Shown in pieces: positions 44,026 through 51,463 of a DNA stretch of 64,000 nt (the first letter of the stretch is position 1; each line of letters begins with the position of its first letter). This DNA is from Kineosporia babensis (GTDB lineage: Bacteria; Actinomycetota; Actinomycetes; Actinomycetales; Kineosporiaceae), in assembly GCF_021129305.1 (NCBI RefSeq), contig NZ_JAJOMB010000001.1:248001-312000 (forward strand), given 5' to 3'. The notes beneath the pieces are model-generated. The model saw only the letters and a program-made list of their open reading frames with translations, was not told the origin of the DNA and searched no databases. A program made the translations under genes and the position numbers.

Positions 44026-44925
44026 ATGCGAACTCGTCCACTCATCCTTGCCCTCGGTGCTGCCACGGCCCTGACTGTCGGGCTGCTCGCCCCCGCCGGG
44101 GCAGCCAGCGCCGCCAGTTCCGGCACTCCTGAGCCGCTGGAGAAAATCGTCAAGTCCGCCGAGAGAGCAGCCACGGACGGCGACGACTGCAAGATCACCG
44201 GCACCACCCCGCAGAAACTCACGCTCGGCATCGCGCCGAAGACCGTGCAGTTCGGCGTGAGCACCAGCTGCGACGACGCCGACCACGCGATGAAGTGGGC
44301 GGTGACCGGGGATCTGGTCGGCACCAGCGCGCACGCCACCTGGTTCGGCGCCTGCACCTACACCTACACCGGCCCGGCCACCCTGAAGTGCCCGGCCGGG
44401 CAGGACACGCTCGACCTGATCGGCACCGGCGAGTTCCAGGGCAACGCGATGGCGGGCAAGCAGAACGCCTACGTGTACGCCTTCGACGACGCCAACGGCA
44501 ACAACCGCGACGACGACACCGAGCTGGAGTGCGACGCCGACGGCAACTGCACCAAGACCTCGAGCGGCCGCGACAACATCACCACCGAGCTGCAGCTGCT
44601 GCGCCGGACCAGCTGGGGCAAGAACAACGACCGGGTCTCGAAGGACAAGGTGAAGTCGGGCGCCAAGATCACCTTGACCTCGCAGCTCACCCGGGCCAGC
44701 TGGGACACCGGCAAGAACGAGAAGTTCGGGCCGACGGTGAAGCTGCAGTTCAAGCCGAACACCCAGTCCACCTTCAAGACGGTCCGCACGGTGCCGTCCA
44801 CCGGGGACAGCACCAGCGTCACGGTCACCGCCAAGCGCTCGGGCGTGTTCCGGTTCGCCTACCGCGGCGACGAGACCAGCGCCCCGAGCATCTCCTGGGG
44901 AGTCGGCGTCACCGTCACCAAGTAG
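44026..44925 (+). CDS. Secreted protein, unknown function
   Basis: This 299-residue protein has a Sec signal (MRTRPLILALGAATALTVGLL, cleavage near ASA about residue 31). The mature part is mostly beta, with two Cys pairs (DDCK...SCDD and GACT...KCPAG) and an Asp/Asn-rich DDANGNNRDDDTELECDADG stretch (about 153-172) that looks like a calcium-binding loop. The C-terminal about 100 residues resemble a surface Ig-like domain (VKLQFKPNTQSTFKTV, GVFRFAYRGD). The TTG four codons earlier is less likely. No enzyme motif. A strong terminator follows. Confidence 0.7.
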   Translation: MRTRPLILALGAATALTVGLLAPAGAASAASSGTPEPLEKIVKSAERAATDGDDCKITGTTPQKLTLGIAPKTVQFGVSTSCDDADHAMKWAVTGDLVGTSAHATWFGACTYTYTGPATLKCPAGQDTLDLIGTGEFQGNAMAGKQNAYVYAFDDANGNNRDDDTELECDADGNCTKTSSGRDNITTELQLLRRTSWGKNNDRVSKDKVKSGAKITLTSQLTRASWDTGKNEKFGPTVKLQFKPNTQSTFKTVRTVPSTGDSTSVTVTAKRSGVFRFAYRGDETSAPSISWGVGVTVTK

Positions 44926-44959
44926 CGCAGTCGTAGCGCCGAAGTCAATGGAAGACGTT

Positions 44960-44993
44960 GTGGCCGGCCGATCTTGATCGATCGGCCGGCCAC
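44960..44993. terminator. Bidirectional terminator
   Basis: A perfect 14-bp stem GTGGCCGGCCGATC/GATCGGCCGGCCAC with a 6-nt loop (44960-44993) between convergent genes ending at 44925 and 45002. Confidence 0.85.
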
Positions 44994-45001
44994 TCCAGCA
45001 C

Positions 45002-45610
45002 TCACCCGACGAGGGCCCGGCGCGACGGCAGGCCGCGCACGATCAGCAGCAGCGGGAAGACCACCTCGAACACCGAACCCGGCGCCAGGAAAAGGAAGCC
45101 GGCGTTGGAGTCGAGGTCGACGCCACCGGCGAACTCGGTGACGACCCCGGCCAGCAGCACCAGGTAGCCGACCAGCCCCAGCCCACTGAGCCAGTTCGGC
45201 ACCGCGCCCGCGCTGCGCAACAGGCTGCAAAGCACCACCCCGCCGACTCCGGTGAAGGCGTAAATCGTTGCCTGGTAACCGGAGAAGGCCTCCAGCGAGA
45301 TGATGAAGTACAGCCCGAACGCCACGATCACCACGCCTTCGGCCACCCGCAACCCCAGGTAGGTGGCCGCCTGTCGGGGCCCGGTAGGCGCCAGCAGATC
45401 CCGCAGGATCACCCCGATGACAACGACGGCGATCGCGCACACCGTCTGGAACAGCACGCCGAACAGTAGTTTTCCGTTCCGGGCGCCCTGATCGAGTGCC
45501 TCGGTGAGCAGAGAGTTGCCGATCGCGAAACTGATCGTGGCCACGATGAAAAGGCTGCCGGCGAGTGCCGCCGGACGACGCGCGGTGGTGCGACCCCCAA
45601 CACTGGACAT
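45002..45610 (-). CDS. DUF4386 integral membrane protein
   Basis: This 202-residue protein has six predicted helices, the first beginning PAALAGSLFIVATISFAIGNSLL. It matches the DUF4386 pattern (Gly-rich last two helices with LAGVVTEFAGG and LFLAPGSVFEVVFPLLLIVRG). Function unknown; the family is often controlled by stress regulators. ATG at 45610 is preferred over an upstream in-frame start at 45655, which adds a basic soluble tail not typical of the family. Confidence 0.75.
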   Translation of the reverse strand: MSSVGGRTTARRPAALAGSLFIVATISFAIGNSLLTEALDQGARNGKLLFGVLFQTVCAIAVVVIGVILRDLLAPTGPRQAATYLGLRVAEGVVIVAFGLYFIISLEAFSGYQATIYAFTGVGGVVLCSLLRSAGAVPNWLSGLGLVGYLVLLAGVVTEFAGGVDLDSNAGFLFLAPGSVFEVVFPLLLIVRGLPSRRALVG

Positions 45611-45673
45611 GCTGCCAAGATCCCGCCCCGGCCGGCCCCGAACCATCCGGGGCAACCCTGAGACGCCCCCGAT

Positions 45674-47464
45674 TCACTGCCGGGTTCGGGCCCGCCGCAG
45701 GTTGTCCTCGAATTTGCGGGTCACCGAATGGGTCTCGCCGAGCGTGCCCTGGGCACCCCGGAACGCCTCCTCGAAAAGCGCCAGGGCCGCGGACCGCTCG
45801 CCCAGCGCCTGATGGGCGAAGGCCAGGTTGTTCATCGAGGCCAGGGTGTCCTGATGGGTCGGGCCGAGGATCCGGCGGCGCCCGGCCAGAGCCTGCTCGT
45901 GCAGCGGCCGGGCGTCGGCCGGGTGGCCGGCCCGGTTCAGCGCCGAGGCCAGGTTGTTCATCGAGGCCAGGGTGTCCAGGTGGTCGGCGCCGAGCAGGGC
46001 GCTGCGGTCGCTGAGCACCCGGGCGTGCAGGTTCAGCGCGGCCTTGGTCCGGCCGACCGCGAGGTGGGCCTGGGCCAGGTTGTTCATCGAGAGCAGGGTG
46101 TCGGGGTGGCGCTCGCCCAGGGTCACCCGGCGGCCGGCCACCACCTTGCGGCACATCCGGTAGCCGCGCAGCACCTTGCCCGAGTCGGCGTAGGCGGCGC
46201 TGAGGTTGCTCATCACGGTGAGCGTGTCCGGGTGCTGGGGGCCGAGTTTGGCCCGGCGCAGCCGGAGAACCTCCTTCATCAGCGTGATCGCCTGCGGCAG
46301 GTCGCCGGCCCGCTGATGGGCGCTGGCCAGGTTGCTCTGCGAGATCAGGGTGCTGGGGTGGTCGGCGCCGAGCACCCGGGCCCGGCTGGTGTAGATCTTC
46401 TCGAACACGCTGACCGGGACCGCGGTGCCGTCCAGGTCGCTGTACGCCCCGATCAGGTTGTTGGCCGCGGTCAGGGTGTCGGGGTGATCGAGGCCGAGGT
46501 TGTCCTGGCGCTCCTCCAGCACCTGGCGCAGCAGCGGGACGGCCCGGCCGTAGTCGCCGACGGCACGGTAGCTCTCGGCCAGATTCCCCAGGATGGTCAG
46601 GCTGGTGGGGTGCCCGTCGCCGTACACCGAGCAACTGGCGGCGAAGGCCTTCTCGTACAGCGGGATCGCCTCGGCCACCTGACCGGCCGCGCCGCGGGCG
46701 TAGGCCAGGTTGTGCGTCATGGTGATCATCTCGGGCCGGGCCAGATCGTCGGGGCCCGGAAGGTCCGACCCGAACCCGGCCACGAACACCGGGGCCAGAA
46801 GATCGGCAGCCCGCGCAACGTCTCCCATCGAGAGCAACAAGCTGCCCAGCCGGCTGGCCGCCAGCAGGGTGACCCGATGCCCGTCGCCCAGAACCCGGCG
46901 ACAGCCGCCGAGAACGTCCTCGGTCGCCTCGATGGCCCGTTCCAGATCACCGACCGTCTGCAGGTGCGAGACTGCCTGAATCGCCACCCGGCTGACCGGC
47001 TCGATCGCCCCGCGGTGCCCCCATTCGGCCACCTCCAGCGCGCGATTCCAGAGCGTGAGCGCGTGGCCCACCAACTCCAGGCCGAGCCGGCGGGACTCGG
47101 CCGGATCGGCATCCTCACCGGGATCGGCGCTGACCAGCCCGTGAATCACCCCGGCGAGCCGGTCGAGCCGGCCGGCCGTGGTGGCGTCGCGGACGTCTCG
47201 GTCGCGAACCGTGCGGGCGGCGCGGGGAGTCAAACAAAGGACGTTGTGGCCGGCCGGGCGGTTGACCGCCCCGGTGGCGGCGAGGGCCTGGGCGGCCGGG
47301 GCGAGATCGGGCAGCCGCGCCAGTAGTTCGACGCCGACCCCGTCCGGGTGAAAGTACGCCAGAACGCCCAGCAAAGCGTCGACCGGCGCCCGGCCGGCCA
47401 GCTCCTCGGCCGCCTCCCGGGCCGCTTCGAAGCCCTCCGTGCAGCCGTCTTCACCCGGTGTCAT
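45674..47464 (-). CDS. Kinesin-light-chain-type TPR protein
   Basis: This 596-residue cytoplasmic protein has an N-terminal domain (about 1-165) unlike known families, then about ten 42-residue TPR_10/TPR_12 repeats with the consensus HPDTL-x-x-MNNLA-x-A (HPTSLTILGNLAESY, HPDTLTAANNLIGAY, HPSTLISQSNLASAH, HPDTLTVMSNLSAAY, HPDTLLSMNNLAQAH). These form a protein-binding superhelix. In actinomycetes such modules usually end STAND/NB-ARC proteins; here no ATPase domain is present. It is divergent from the sigma-factor gene. I chose ATG at 47464; a GTG six codons earlier is also open. Confidence 0.85.
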   Translation of the reverse strand: MTPGEDGCTEGFEAAREAAEELAGRAPVDALLGVLAYFHPDGVGVELLARLPDLAPAAQALAATGAVNRPAGHNVLCLTPRAARTVRDRDVRDATTAGRLDRLAGVIHGLVSADPGEDADPAESRRLGLELVGHALTLWNRALEVAEWGHRGAIEPVSRVAIQAVSHLQTVGDLERAIEATEDVLGGCRRVLGDGHRVTLLAASRLGSLLLSMGDVARAADLLAPVFVAGFGSDLPGPDDLARPEMITMTHNLAYARGAAGQVAEAIPLYEKAFAASCSVYGDGHPTSLTILGNLAESYRAVGDYGRAVPLLRQVLEERQDNLGLDHPDTLTAANNLIGAYSDLDGTAVPVSVFEKIYTSRARVLGADHPSTLISQSNLASAHQRAGDLPQAITLMKEVLRLRRAKLGPQHPDTLTVMSNLSAAYADSGKVLRGYRMCRKVVAGRRVTLGERHPDTLLSMNNLAQAHLAVGRTKAALNLHARVLSDRSALLGADHLDTLASMNNLASALNRAGHPADARPLHEQALAGRRRILGPTHQDTLASMNNLAFAHQALGERSAALALFEEAFRGAQGTLGETHSVTRKFEDNLRRARTRQ

Positions 47465-47577
47465 CGCCCCCGATTCCCCCACGCCCCGATTTTGCCAGAG
47501 GAGGGGGATCCGCCCCAGAGCACGACACCACTGCTACATGCACTTAGCAGCGGCAAAACATAATTTCCCGGCGGAGC

Positions 47578-47605
47578 GGGCAACCTTTGCTGGTTCTCAC
47601 CCGAC
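47578..47605 (+). promoter_or_regulatory. Predicted ECF promoter of the sigma-factor operon
   Basis: The sequence reads GGGCAACCTTTGC (47578-47590) with CGAC at 47602-47605, i.e. GCAACC-N16-CGAC, the shape of ECF -35/-10 elements. The identical 13-mer with the same spacing to CGAC recurs at 49280-49307. The start codon lies about 85 nt downstream. This suggests the sigma factor drives its own gene. Confidence 0.65.
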
Positions 47606-47689
47606 CTAGAGCGCGTACGGGAGGCGCCCGCGGGCATTCGGGCGCTTTTCGTACGGCTCTTGAACCAGGACAAGGAGACGGCTCCACGG

Positions 47690-48280
47690 ATGAGCAAACC
47701 CCCGGCGACGGGAAGCAGCGCGGTCCGGCCCGGCAAAGCGAGTGCCAAGGCCGAGTTCGAGGACTTCTTCCGTCGCCATCACCGTGAGCTGGCCCGGCTG
47801 GCGTACAGCATGACCGGTAACCGGACCGAGGCCGACGACGTGGTCGGGGAAGCCCTGGCCTCGGCCTGGGAACGCTGGGACCGGGTGCAGGCGGCGGACA
47901 GCCCGCTGGCCTATGTGCGCAAGATCGTGGTCAACCTGTCGGTGGAGCGCGTTCGGACGGCGGTCCGCGACCGGCAGCGGCATCGCCTGATGGCGCCGCT
48001 GACCCGGTGGTTCTACCACTCTCCGGATGTGGGTGGCGCGGTCGACCTACAGGCTGCGGTGCTTTCGCTCCCACCGGGACGCAGAGCCTGCGTGGTGATG
48101 CGCCACGTCCTCGACCTACCTGAGGAGGAGGTCGCCCGCACCCTGGGCATCAGCCTGGGGACGGTCAAGAGTCAGACCTCGAAAGGCCTTGCCCAGCTGC
48201 GCAGTCAGCTGGCCCCGGGCGAGCTGGCCGCTGCCGCGAGCAGTGCCCGAGCCACCCGGACGACCAGGAAGGAGGCGTGA
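47690..48280 (+). CDS. SigE-family ECF RNA polymerase sigma factor
   Basis: This 196-residue sigma factor has a basic N-terminal tail (1-20), region 2 (about 22-95: EFEDFFRRHHRELARLAYSMTGN, ADDVVGEALASAWERWD) and region 4 (about 125-185: LQAAVLSLPPGRRACVVMRHV, EEEVARTLGISLGTVKSQTSKGLAQLR). It matches the actinomycete SigE-like subfamily, which has a long linker between regions 2 and 4. ATG at 47690 has AAGGAG 12 nt upstream; a TTG ten codons earlier also is open. A single-helix membrane protein encoded 3 bp downstream is probably its anti-sigma or partner. Two promoter-like motifs sharing a 13-mer bracket the pair. Confidence 0.92.
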   Translation: MSKPPATGSSAVRPGKASAKAEFEDFFRRHHRELARLAYSMTGNRTEADDVVGEALASAWERWDRVQAADSPLAYVRKIVVNLSVERVRTAVRDRQRHRLMAPLTRWFYHSPDVGGAVDLQAAVLSLPPGRRACVVMRHVLDLPEEEVARTLGISLGTVKSQTSKGLAQLRSQLAPGELAAAASSARATRTTRKEA

Positions 48281-48283
48281 TCC

Positions 48284-49252
48284 GTGCCCGAGGATGAACT
48301 GCTCGAAGCTCTGCGTGGACTGGGTGCGGATCACGAGCCCGACGTGGCCGCGATCCGGCGCCGGATCGACGGTGAGCGCACCAACGTGGTGCCGCTGCGC
48401 CGTCGCCCGGACCAGCTGCCGCGGCGCCGTCCGGTACTGCTGTCGGCCGCGGCCGCGATCCTGATCGGCGGTGGGGTCACCGTCGCTGTGTCGCAGCTGG
48501 GCCCTTCCGAAAGCGGTACGCCGGCCAAGGATCTTCCCGTTCTGGTGCCGGCCGTACCCACCCCGAGCGACAGCCCGACCTCACCGACCCCCAGCCCCAG
48601 CCGTTCTGACCCGGAGGAGTCCCGGACCAAGCAGCCGGCCCCGGACGGGACCAGTAGCGCCAAGGGTGACGAAGAAACCGAGAGCAACCAGCCCAGGACA
48701 CCCTCGACCAGTTCCACCAAGAACGGGTCCGCGAACAGGCCCGCGGGTGAACAGGCGGCCTCCAGCACGGTCAGCGCCCTGGCCAACGGCCAGCAGATCG
48801 AACTGGGCGCGGCCAACGAGGACTGGCTGGCGATCGGCACCCGCAACGACATGAAGACGATCCGCAAGAAGGCCGCCTCGGCCGCGCCGCTGCTCAACTT
48901 CGTGGCGCCGGACTCCGCCGCCAGTGTCGACGGGCCGTTCCAGCTCTCGTTCAGCGGTGGCCTGCCCGAGCAGGACAACGAGGGCATCACCCGCTGGATG
49001 CAGACCAACGGAGCGGTGGTCACGGTGACCGCCTCGCCGCGGGCCCGCACGGTGACCCTGTACACCGGGAACGCGATGAACATCGTGGTCAAGGGCAAGG
49101 GGCTGGAGGATCACCGGGTGACGCTGCCCGACCAGGCCCCGGGGTTCGTCACCACCCTGCAGATCCCCTCGCACGGGGGTGACACCACGATCGAGCTGCA
49201 GAGCGGAAGGGGCCCGGTCCACCTGGTGGCAGCCACCGCCACCTCCGGGTAA
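48284..49252 (+). CDS. Membrane-bound partner (probable anti-sigma factor)
   Basis: This 322-residue protein has a cytoplasmic N-terminus of about 47 residues (LLEALRGLGADHEPDVAAIRRRID, an anti-sigma-like helix), one membrane helix (about 51-70), a disordered Ser/Pro/Thr spacer (about 75-165) and an outer domain (about 170-320) with beta patterns. It has no zinc-binding HxxxCxxC motif, so anti-sigma function is inferred from position and layout alone. GGAGG precedes the GTG start. It follows the sigma gene by 3 bp and ends 28 bp before the second promoter-like motif. Confidence 0.82.
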   Translation: MPEDELLEALRGLGADHEPDVAAIRRRIDGERTNVVPLRRRPDQLPRRRPVLLSAAAAILIGGGVTVAVSQLGPSESGTPAKDLPVLVPAVPTPSDSPTSPTPSPSRSDPEESRTKQPAPDGTSSAKGDEETESNQPRTPSTSSTKNGSANRPAGEQAASSTVSALANGQQIELGAANEDWLAIGTRNDMKTIRKKAASAAPLLNFVAPDSAASVDGPFQLSFSGGLPEQDNEGITRWMQTNGAVVTVTASPRARTVTLYTGNAMNIVVKGKGLEDHRVTLPDQAPGFVTTLQIPSHGGDTTIELQSGRGPVHLVAATATSG

Positions 49253-49279
49253 GCGCCTCAGAAAAATCTTTGGCAACGT

Positions 49280-49307
49280 GGGCAACCTTTGCCCCGGGCC
49301 GGACGAC
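49280..49307 (+). promoter_or_regulatory. Second predicted ECF promoter
   Basis: An exact copy of GGGCAACCTTTGC (49280-49292) is followed at the same 16-nt spacing by CGAC (49304-49307). The match to the element before the sigma gene, including spacing, predicts transcription from about 49313-49316 under the same sigma factor. Confidence 0.65.
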
Positions 49308-49312
49308 TGATG

Positions 49313-49478
49313 CGCTGAGGAGATGCGGATCCGTCGGCCACGAGAGCCGCATCGAATCCTGCTCAGGGCGTCAGTTCCATGACTGAGGCCCTGGGCAGCC
49401 TGGTCCCGTCGAGTCCCTCCCTCGACGGGGCCCCTGGATCGCCTCTCTCCCGGCTGGTCGGAGCCGGGAGAGAGGTTT
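49313..49478 (+). ncRNA. Candidate ECF-dependent structured small RNA
   Basis: Four consecutive hairpins follow the predicted promoter. Hairpin 1: GATGCGG/CCGCATC (49322-49328 / 49347-49353). Hairpin 2: CAGGGC/GCCCTG with inner TCAGT/ACTGA (49364-49375 / 49382-49393) and a 6-nt loop. Hairpin 3: CCCGTCGAG/CTCGACGGG (49405-49413 / 49421-49429) with loop TCCCTCC. Hairpin 4: a 14-bp perfect stem (49442-49475) followed by TTT. The only start codon inside (49323) opens a 19-codon frame without a well-placed ribosome site. The C-rich loop could pair with Shine-Dalgarno sequences, as in other bacterial sRNAs; it recalls one of the two loops of actinobacterial 6C RNA. Transcription itself is unproven. 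Confidence 0.5.
49442..49478 (+). terminator. Intrinsic terminator of the candidate RNA
   Basis: A perfect 14-bp stem CCTCTCTCCCGGCT/AGCCGGGAGAGAGG with a 6-nt loop is followed by TTT. It lies between the anti-sigma gene and the next small gene. Confidence 0.75.
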
Positions 49479-49553
49479 CGCAGATTCTGCCGCAGATCGG
49501 GTGACACTCGTGCGGCCGGACATCCGCCCGCGCGCCCGCCGCCGATGCTTCGA

Positions 49554-49577
49554 TTCCCCCTTCGCACGAAGGGGGAA
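49554..49577 (+). promoter_or_regulatory. Hairpin sequestering the ribosome binding site
   Basis: TTCCCCCTTCG (49554-49564) pairs with CGAAGGGGGAA (49567-49577), realistically a 9-bp stem with a 6-nt loop. The right arm contains the AAGGGGG Shine-Dalgarno of the GTG at 49582. Translation may therefore depend on melting or on a competing RNA. Confidence 0.55.
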
Positions 49578-49581
49578 CGGC

Positions 49582-49767
49582 GTGACGGCGCTGCTGATGA
49601 GCGTGCTGTTCGGGGTCAGCAGTGCGCTGATCCTGACCGGCTTCCTGATCTGCGCGGAGTACCGCTGGGTGGGCCGCTGCGAGTATCGGCTGCGCTGCCG
49701 GTGGCGGACCTGGGACGCCTACTGGCCGATCGAGGTACCGGCCGAGCTGAGCGTCCCGTTGTACTGA
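49582..49767 (+). CDS. Small single-helix membrane protein
   Basis: From the GTG at 49582 (AAGGGGG upstream) this is a 61-residue protein: one hydrophobic helix (about 3-25, ALLMSVLFGVSSALILTGFLI) and a cytoplasm- or outside-facing tail rich in Arg, Tyr and Trp (EYRWVGRCEYRLRCRWRTWDAYW). An in-frame GTG at 49501 would add a basic leader without a ribosome site. It follows the candidate small RNA. Its start region is buried in a hairpin. Function unknown. Confidence 0.6.
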   Translation: MTALLMSVLFGVSSALILTGFLICAEYRWVGRCEYRLRCRWRTWDAYWPIEVPAELSVPLY

Positions 49768-49785
49768 GTCGCCTGGTCCTGAGTC

Positions 49786-49809
49786 GCCGGCTGAGAGGTC
49801 TCAGCCGGC
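49786..49809. terminator. Bidirectional terminator
   Basis: A perfect 10-bp stem GCCGGCTGAG/CTCAGCCGGC with loop AGGT (49786-49809) between two convergent small genes ending at 49767 and 49817. Confidence 0.75.
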
Positions 49810-49816
49810 GGCCCGT

Positions 49817-50005
49817 TCAGTTCTGCTGACCGGCGAACCAGTCGTAGTTCTGCTGCGGCTGCTTGACCTCGAGCCTCAGCACTTCCTGCTCGTGCCAGGC
49901 CCGCAGGCGGTACACGAACTCGTACGGCAGATCATCGGGTCTGGCCGCCGCGAGGACGGCCATCGCCTGCTCGATCTGCTCCATGCCCGGTGACGACTCA
50001 CTCAT
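49817..50005 (-). CDS. Small hypothetical protein
   Basis: A 62-residue acidic, helical protein (MEQIEQAMAVLAAARPDDLPYEFVYRLRAWHEQEVLRLEV) with no signal or membrane helix. I do not recognise it. The first 45 residues could form two amphipathic helices. ATG at 50005; an upstream TTG adds three residues. It has its own terminator and lies between unrelated small genes. Confidence 0.55.
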   Translation of the reverse strand: MSESSPGMEQIEQAMAVLAAARPDDLPYEFVYRLRAWHEQEVLRLEVKQPQQNYDWFAGQQN

Positions 50006-50083
50006 GCCGGGCAAGCCTAGAGCAGCTACCTGAGTGGTGCCCGGCCGGTCACTCCCGGTCCCGGGGCGGATGAGCCGGACGGG

Positions 50084-50533
50084 CTACTCGGGCCAGGCGA
50101 GCGGGACGGTGAACGGGTCGCCCCGGGAGTACTCGATGTGCATCATCCAGACCCAGGGGTCGTAGCGGATCCAGGCCGGTTCGGTGAATTCACCGATCCG
50201 CTCGGCGAACCGGTGAATCTCGGCGGACGTGGTGAACTCGTCCCAGAACGAACGGGTCACCGCCACCACCTCCAGGTGCGGCACGTACAGGGCCCAGGTG
50301 TGCGGCACCAGTTCATGCCCGGTGACCCGGCGCGAAGCGGTGCCGTGGACGTCGTGCACCCCGAAGACGCTGTGGACCGGCGCGTGCACCCGGAAGCCCG
50401 GATCAAGCTCCAGCGCCTTCACGCCGTAGCGGATCGCGTCGGCCTGGTTGCCGTCCTCGAGAGCCGCCTGGGCTCTGCTCCAGGCGGCGGTAACGGCCTG
50501 CGCATCTACCTGCTCGGTCTGCCCGTTAGCCAT
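50084..50533 (-). CDS. Hypothetical protein
   Basis: A 149-residue soluble protein, not recognised. Residues about 8-40 look like a TPR-type helix pair (VTAAWSRAQAALEDGNQADAIRYGVKALELDPG); the rest is a mixed domain rich in His, Trp and Tyr (HELVPHTWALYVPHLEVVAV, WIRYDPWVWMMHIEYSRG). The longer frame to 50605 adds 24 residues that look non-coding. ATG at 50533 chosen. Confidence 0.55.
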   Translation of the reverse strand: MANGQTEQVDAQAVTAAWSRAQAALEDGNQADAIRYGVKALELDPGFRVHAPVHSVFGVHDVHGTASRRVTGHELVPHTWALYVPHLEVVAVTRSFWDEFTTSAEIHRFAERIGEFTEPAWIRYDPWVWMMHIEYSRGDPFTVPLAWPE

Positions 50534-50620
50534 GAAGCCCAAGGCTAGGCAGGTGCCGGGCCCGGGCGTAGGGCCGTCCGGGTCACGCCAGCACCTCCGG
50601 GCCACGCCACCGCATCGGGT

Positions 50621-51400
50621 TTACGCCACCACGTCGGTCAGCCAGCGTTCGCACAGCCCGGTCCAGCTCGCGGTGTGCGGAATGCTGGTCATCGGGGGCA
50701 TCCGCTCCCCCTCGGGTGCCTCGCCCCACGACACGCCGTCGGCCAGCCCGATGCCGTGATAGCCCTCGGGAAAGATGTGCAGCTCGCAGCTCACTCCGGC
50801 CGCCGCGCAGGCCCGGGCCAGTTCCAGGGTGTTGGGCAGGCCCGGCGGATCGTTCAGCGGGCACCAGGCGAAGACCGGGCCCATCCCGGCCGAGATGTGC
50901 CGGGCCGGTGAGAACTCGTCCCGCAGGTGCAGACGTCCGTTGGTCATCGTCTCGACCGGCGCCTCCGGCAGCAGCCGGACATCCGCCACGGTGTAGGCCA
51001 GGATGCTGAAATCTGGCTTCTCCGGCTGCGTCTGGAGCTCCTCGAAGCTCAGCACCGCGCCGGCCGCGAGCAGCCCGGCCAGATGCCCACCGGCGCTGGA
51101 TCCGTAGACGCCGACCTTGCCGATGTCCAGCCCGCTGTCGAGGTCGTGCGCACGCACCCAGCTGAGCGCCTGCCGGGCCGCCACCAGGGGCCCGGGCCAG
51201 TCGAATTCGGACGGGAAGGGGTAGCGGAAATGGAACGCGTGCACCCCGATCGAGGCCAGCCAGTGCGCGATACCAAGGCCCTCGTGCGGAGCGTGGAAGC
51301 GGTACGCCCCGCCCGGGAACACGATGACGGCCGGGCGTGCACCGGTGAACTCAGGTGCCGCGGGCACCACGTCGATCCGGGTGGAGATCTCGAAAGTCAA
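50621..51400 (-). CDS. Alpha/beta hydrolase (esterase/lipase family)
   Basis: This 259-residue esterase shows the oxyanion motif FPGGAY (an HGG variant), the nucleophile elbow GSSAGGH (Ser about 101) and the late His region FPEGYHGIGLADG, typical of the BD-FAE/acetyl-esterase group. It is cytoplasmic, with no signal peptide. The start is TTG with AAGGTC upstream, which is weak. Substrate unknown, probably a short acyl ester of a sugar or aromatic compound. Confidence 0.85.
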   Translation of the reverse strand: MTFEISTRIDVVPAAPEFTGARPAVIVFPGGAYRFHAPHEGLGIAHWLASIGVHAFHFRYPFPSEFDWPGPLVAARQALSWVRAHDLDSGLDIGKVGVYGSSAGGHLAGLLAAGAVLSFEELQTQPEKPDFSILAYTVADVRLLPEAPVETMTNGRLHLRDEFSPARHISAGMGPVFAWCPLNDPPGLPNTLELARACAAAGVSCELHIFPEGYHGIGLADGVSWGEAPEGERMPPMTSIPHTASWTGLCERWLTDVVA

Positions 51401-51463
51401 TGCTGACCTTACGGTTCGACCCCTCCATGCCTGACGCAGTCCGCCAGCGGCACGCGAAGCTGT

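Noticed and set aside
49323-49382. 19-codon leader peptide (MRIRRPREP...) inside the candidate sRNA
   Set aside because: The purine-rich GAGGAG directly abuts the ATG, too close for a ribosome site, and the codons lie inside hairpins 1 and 2.
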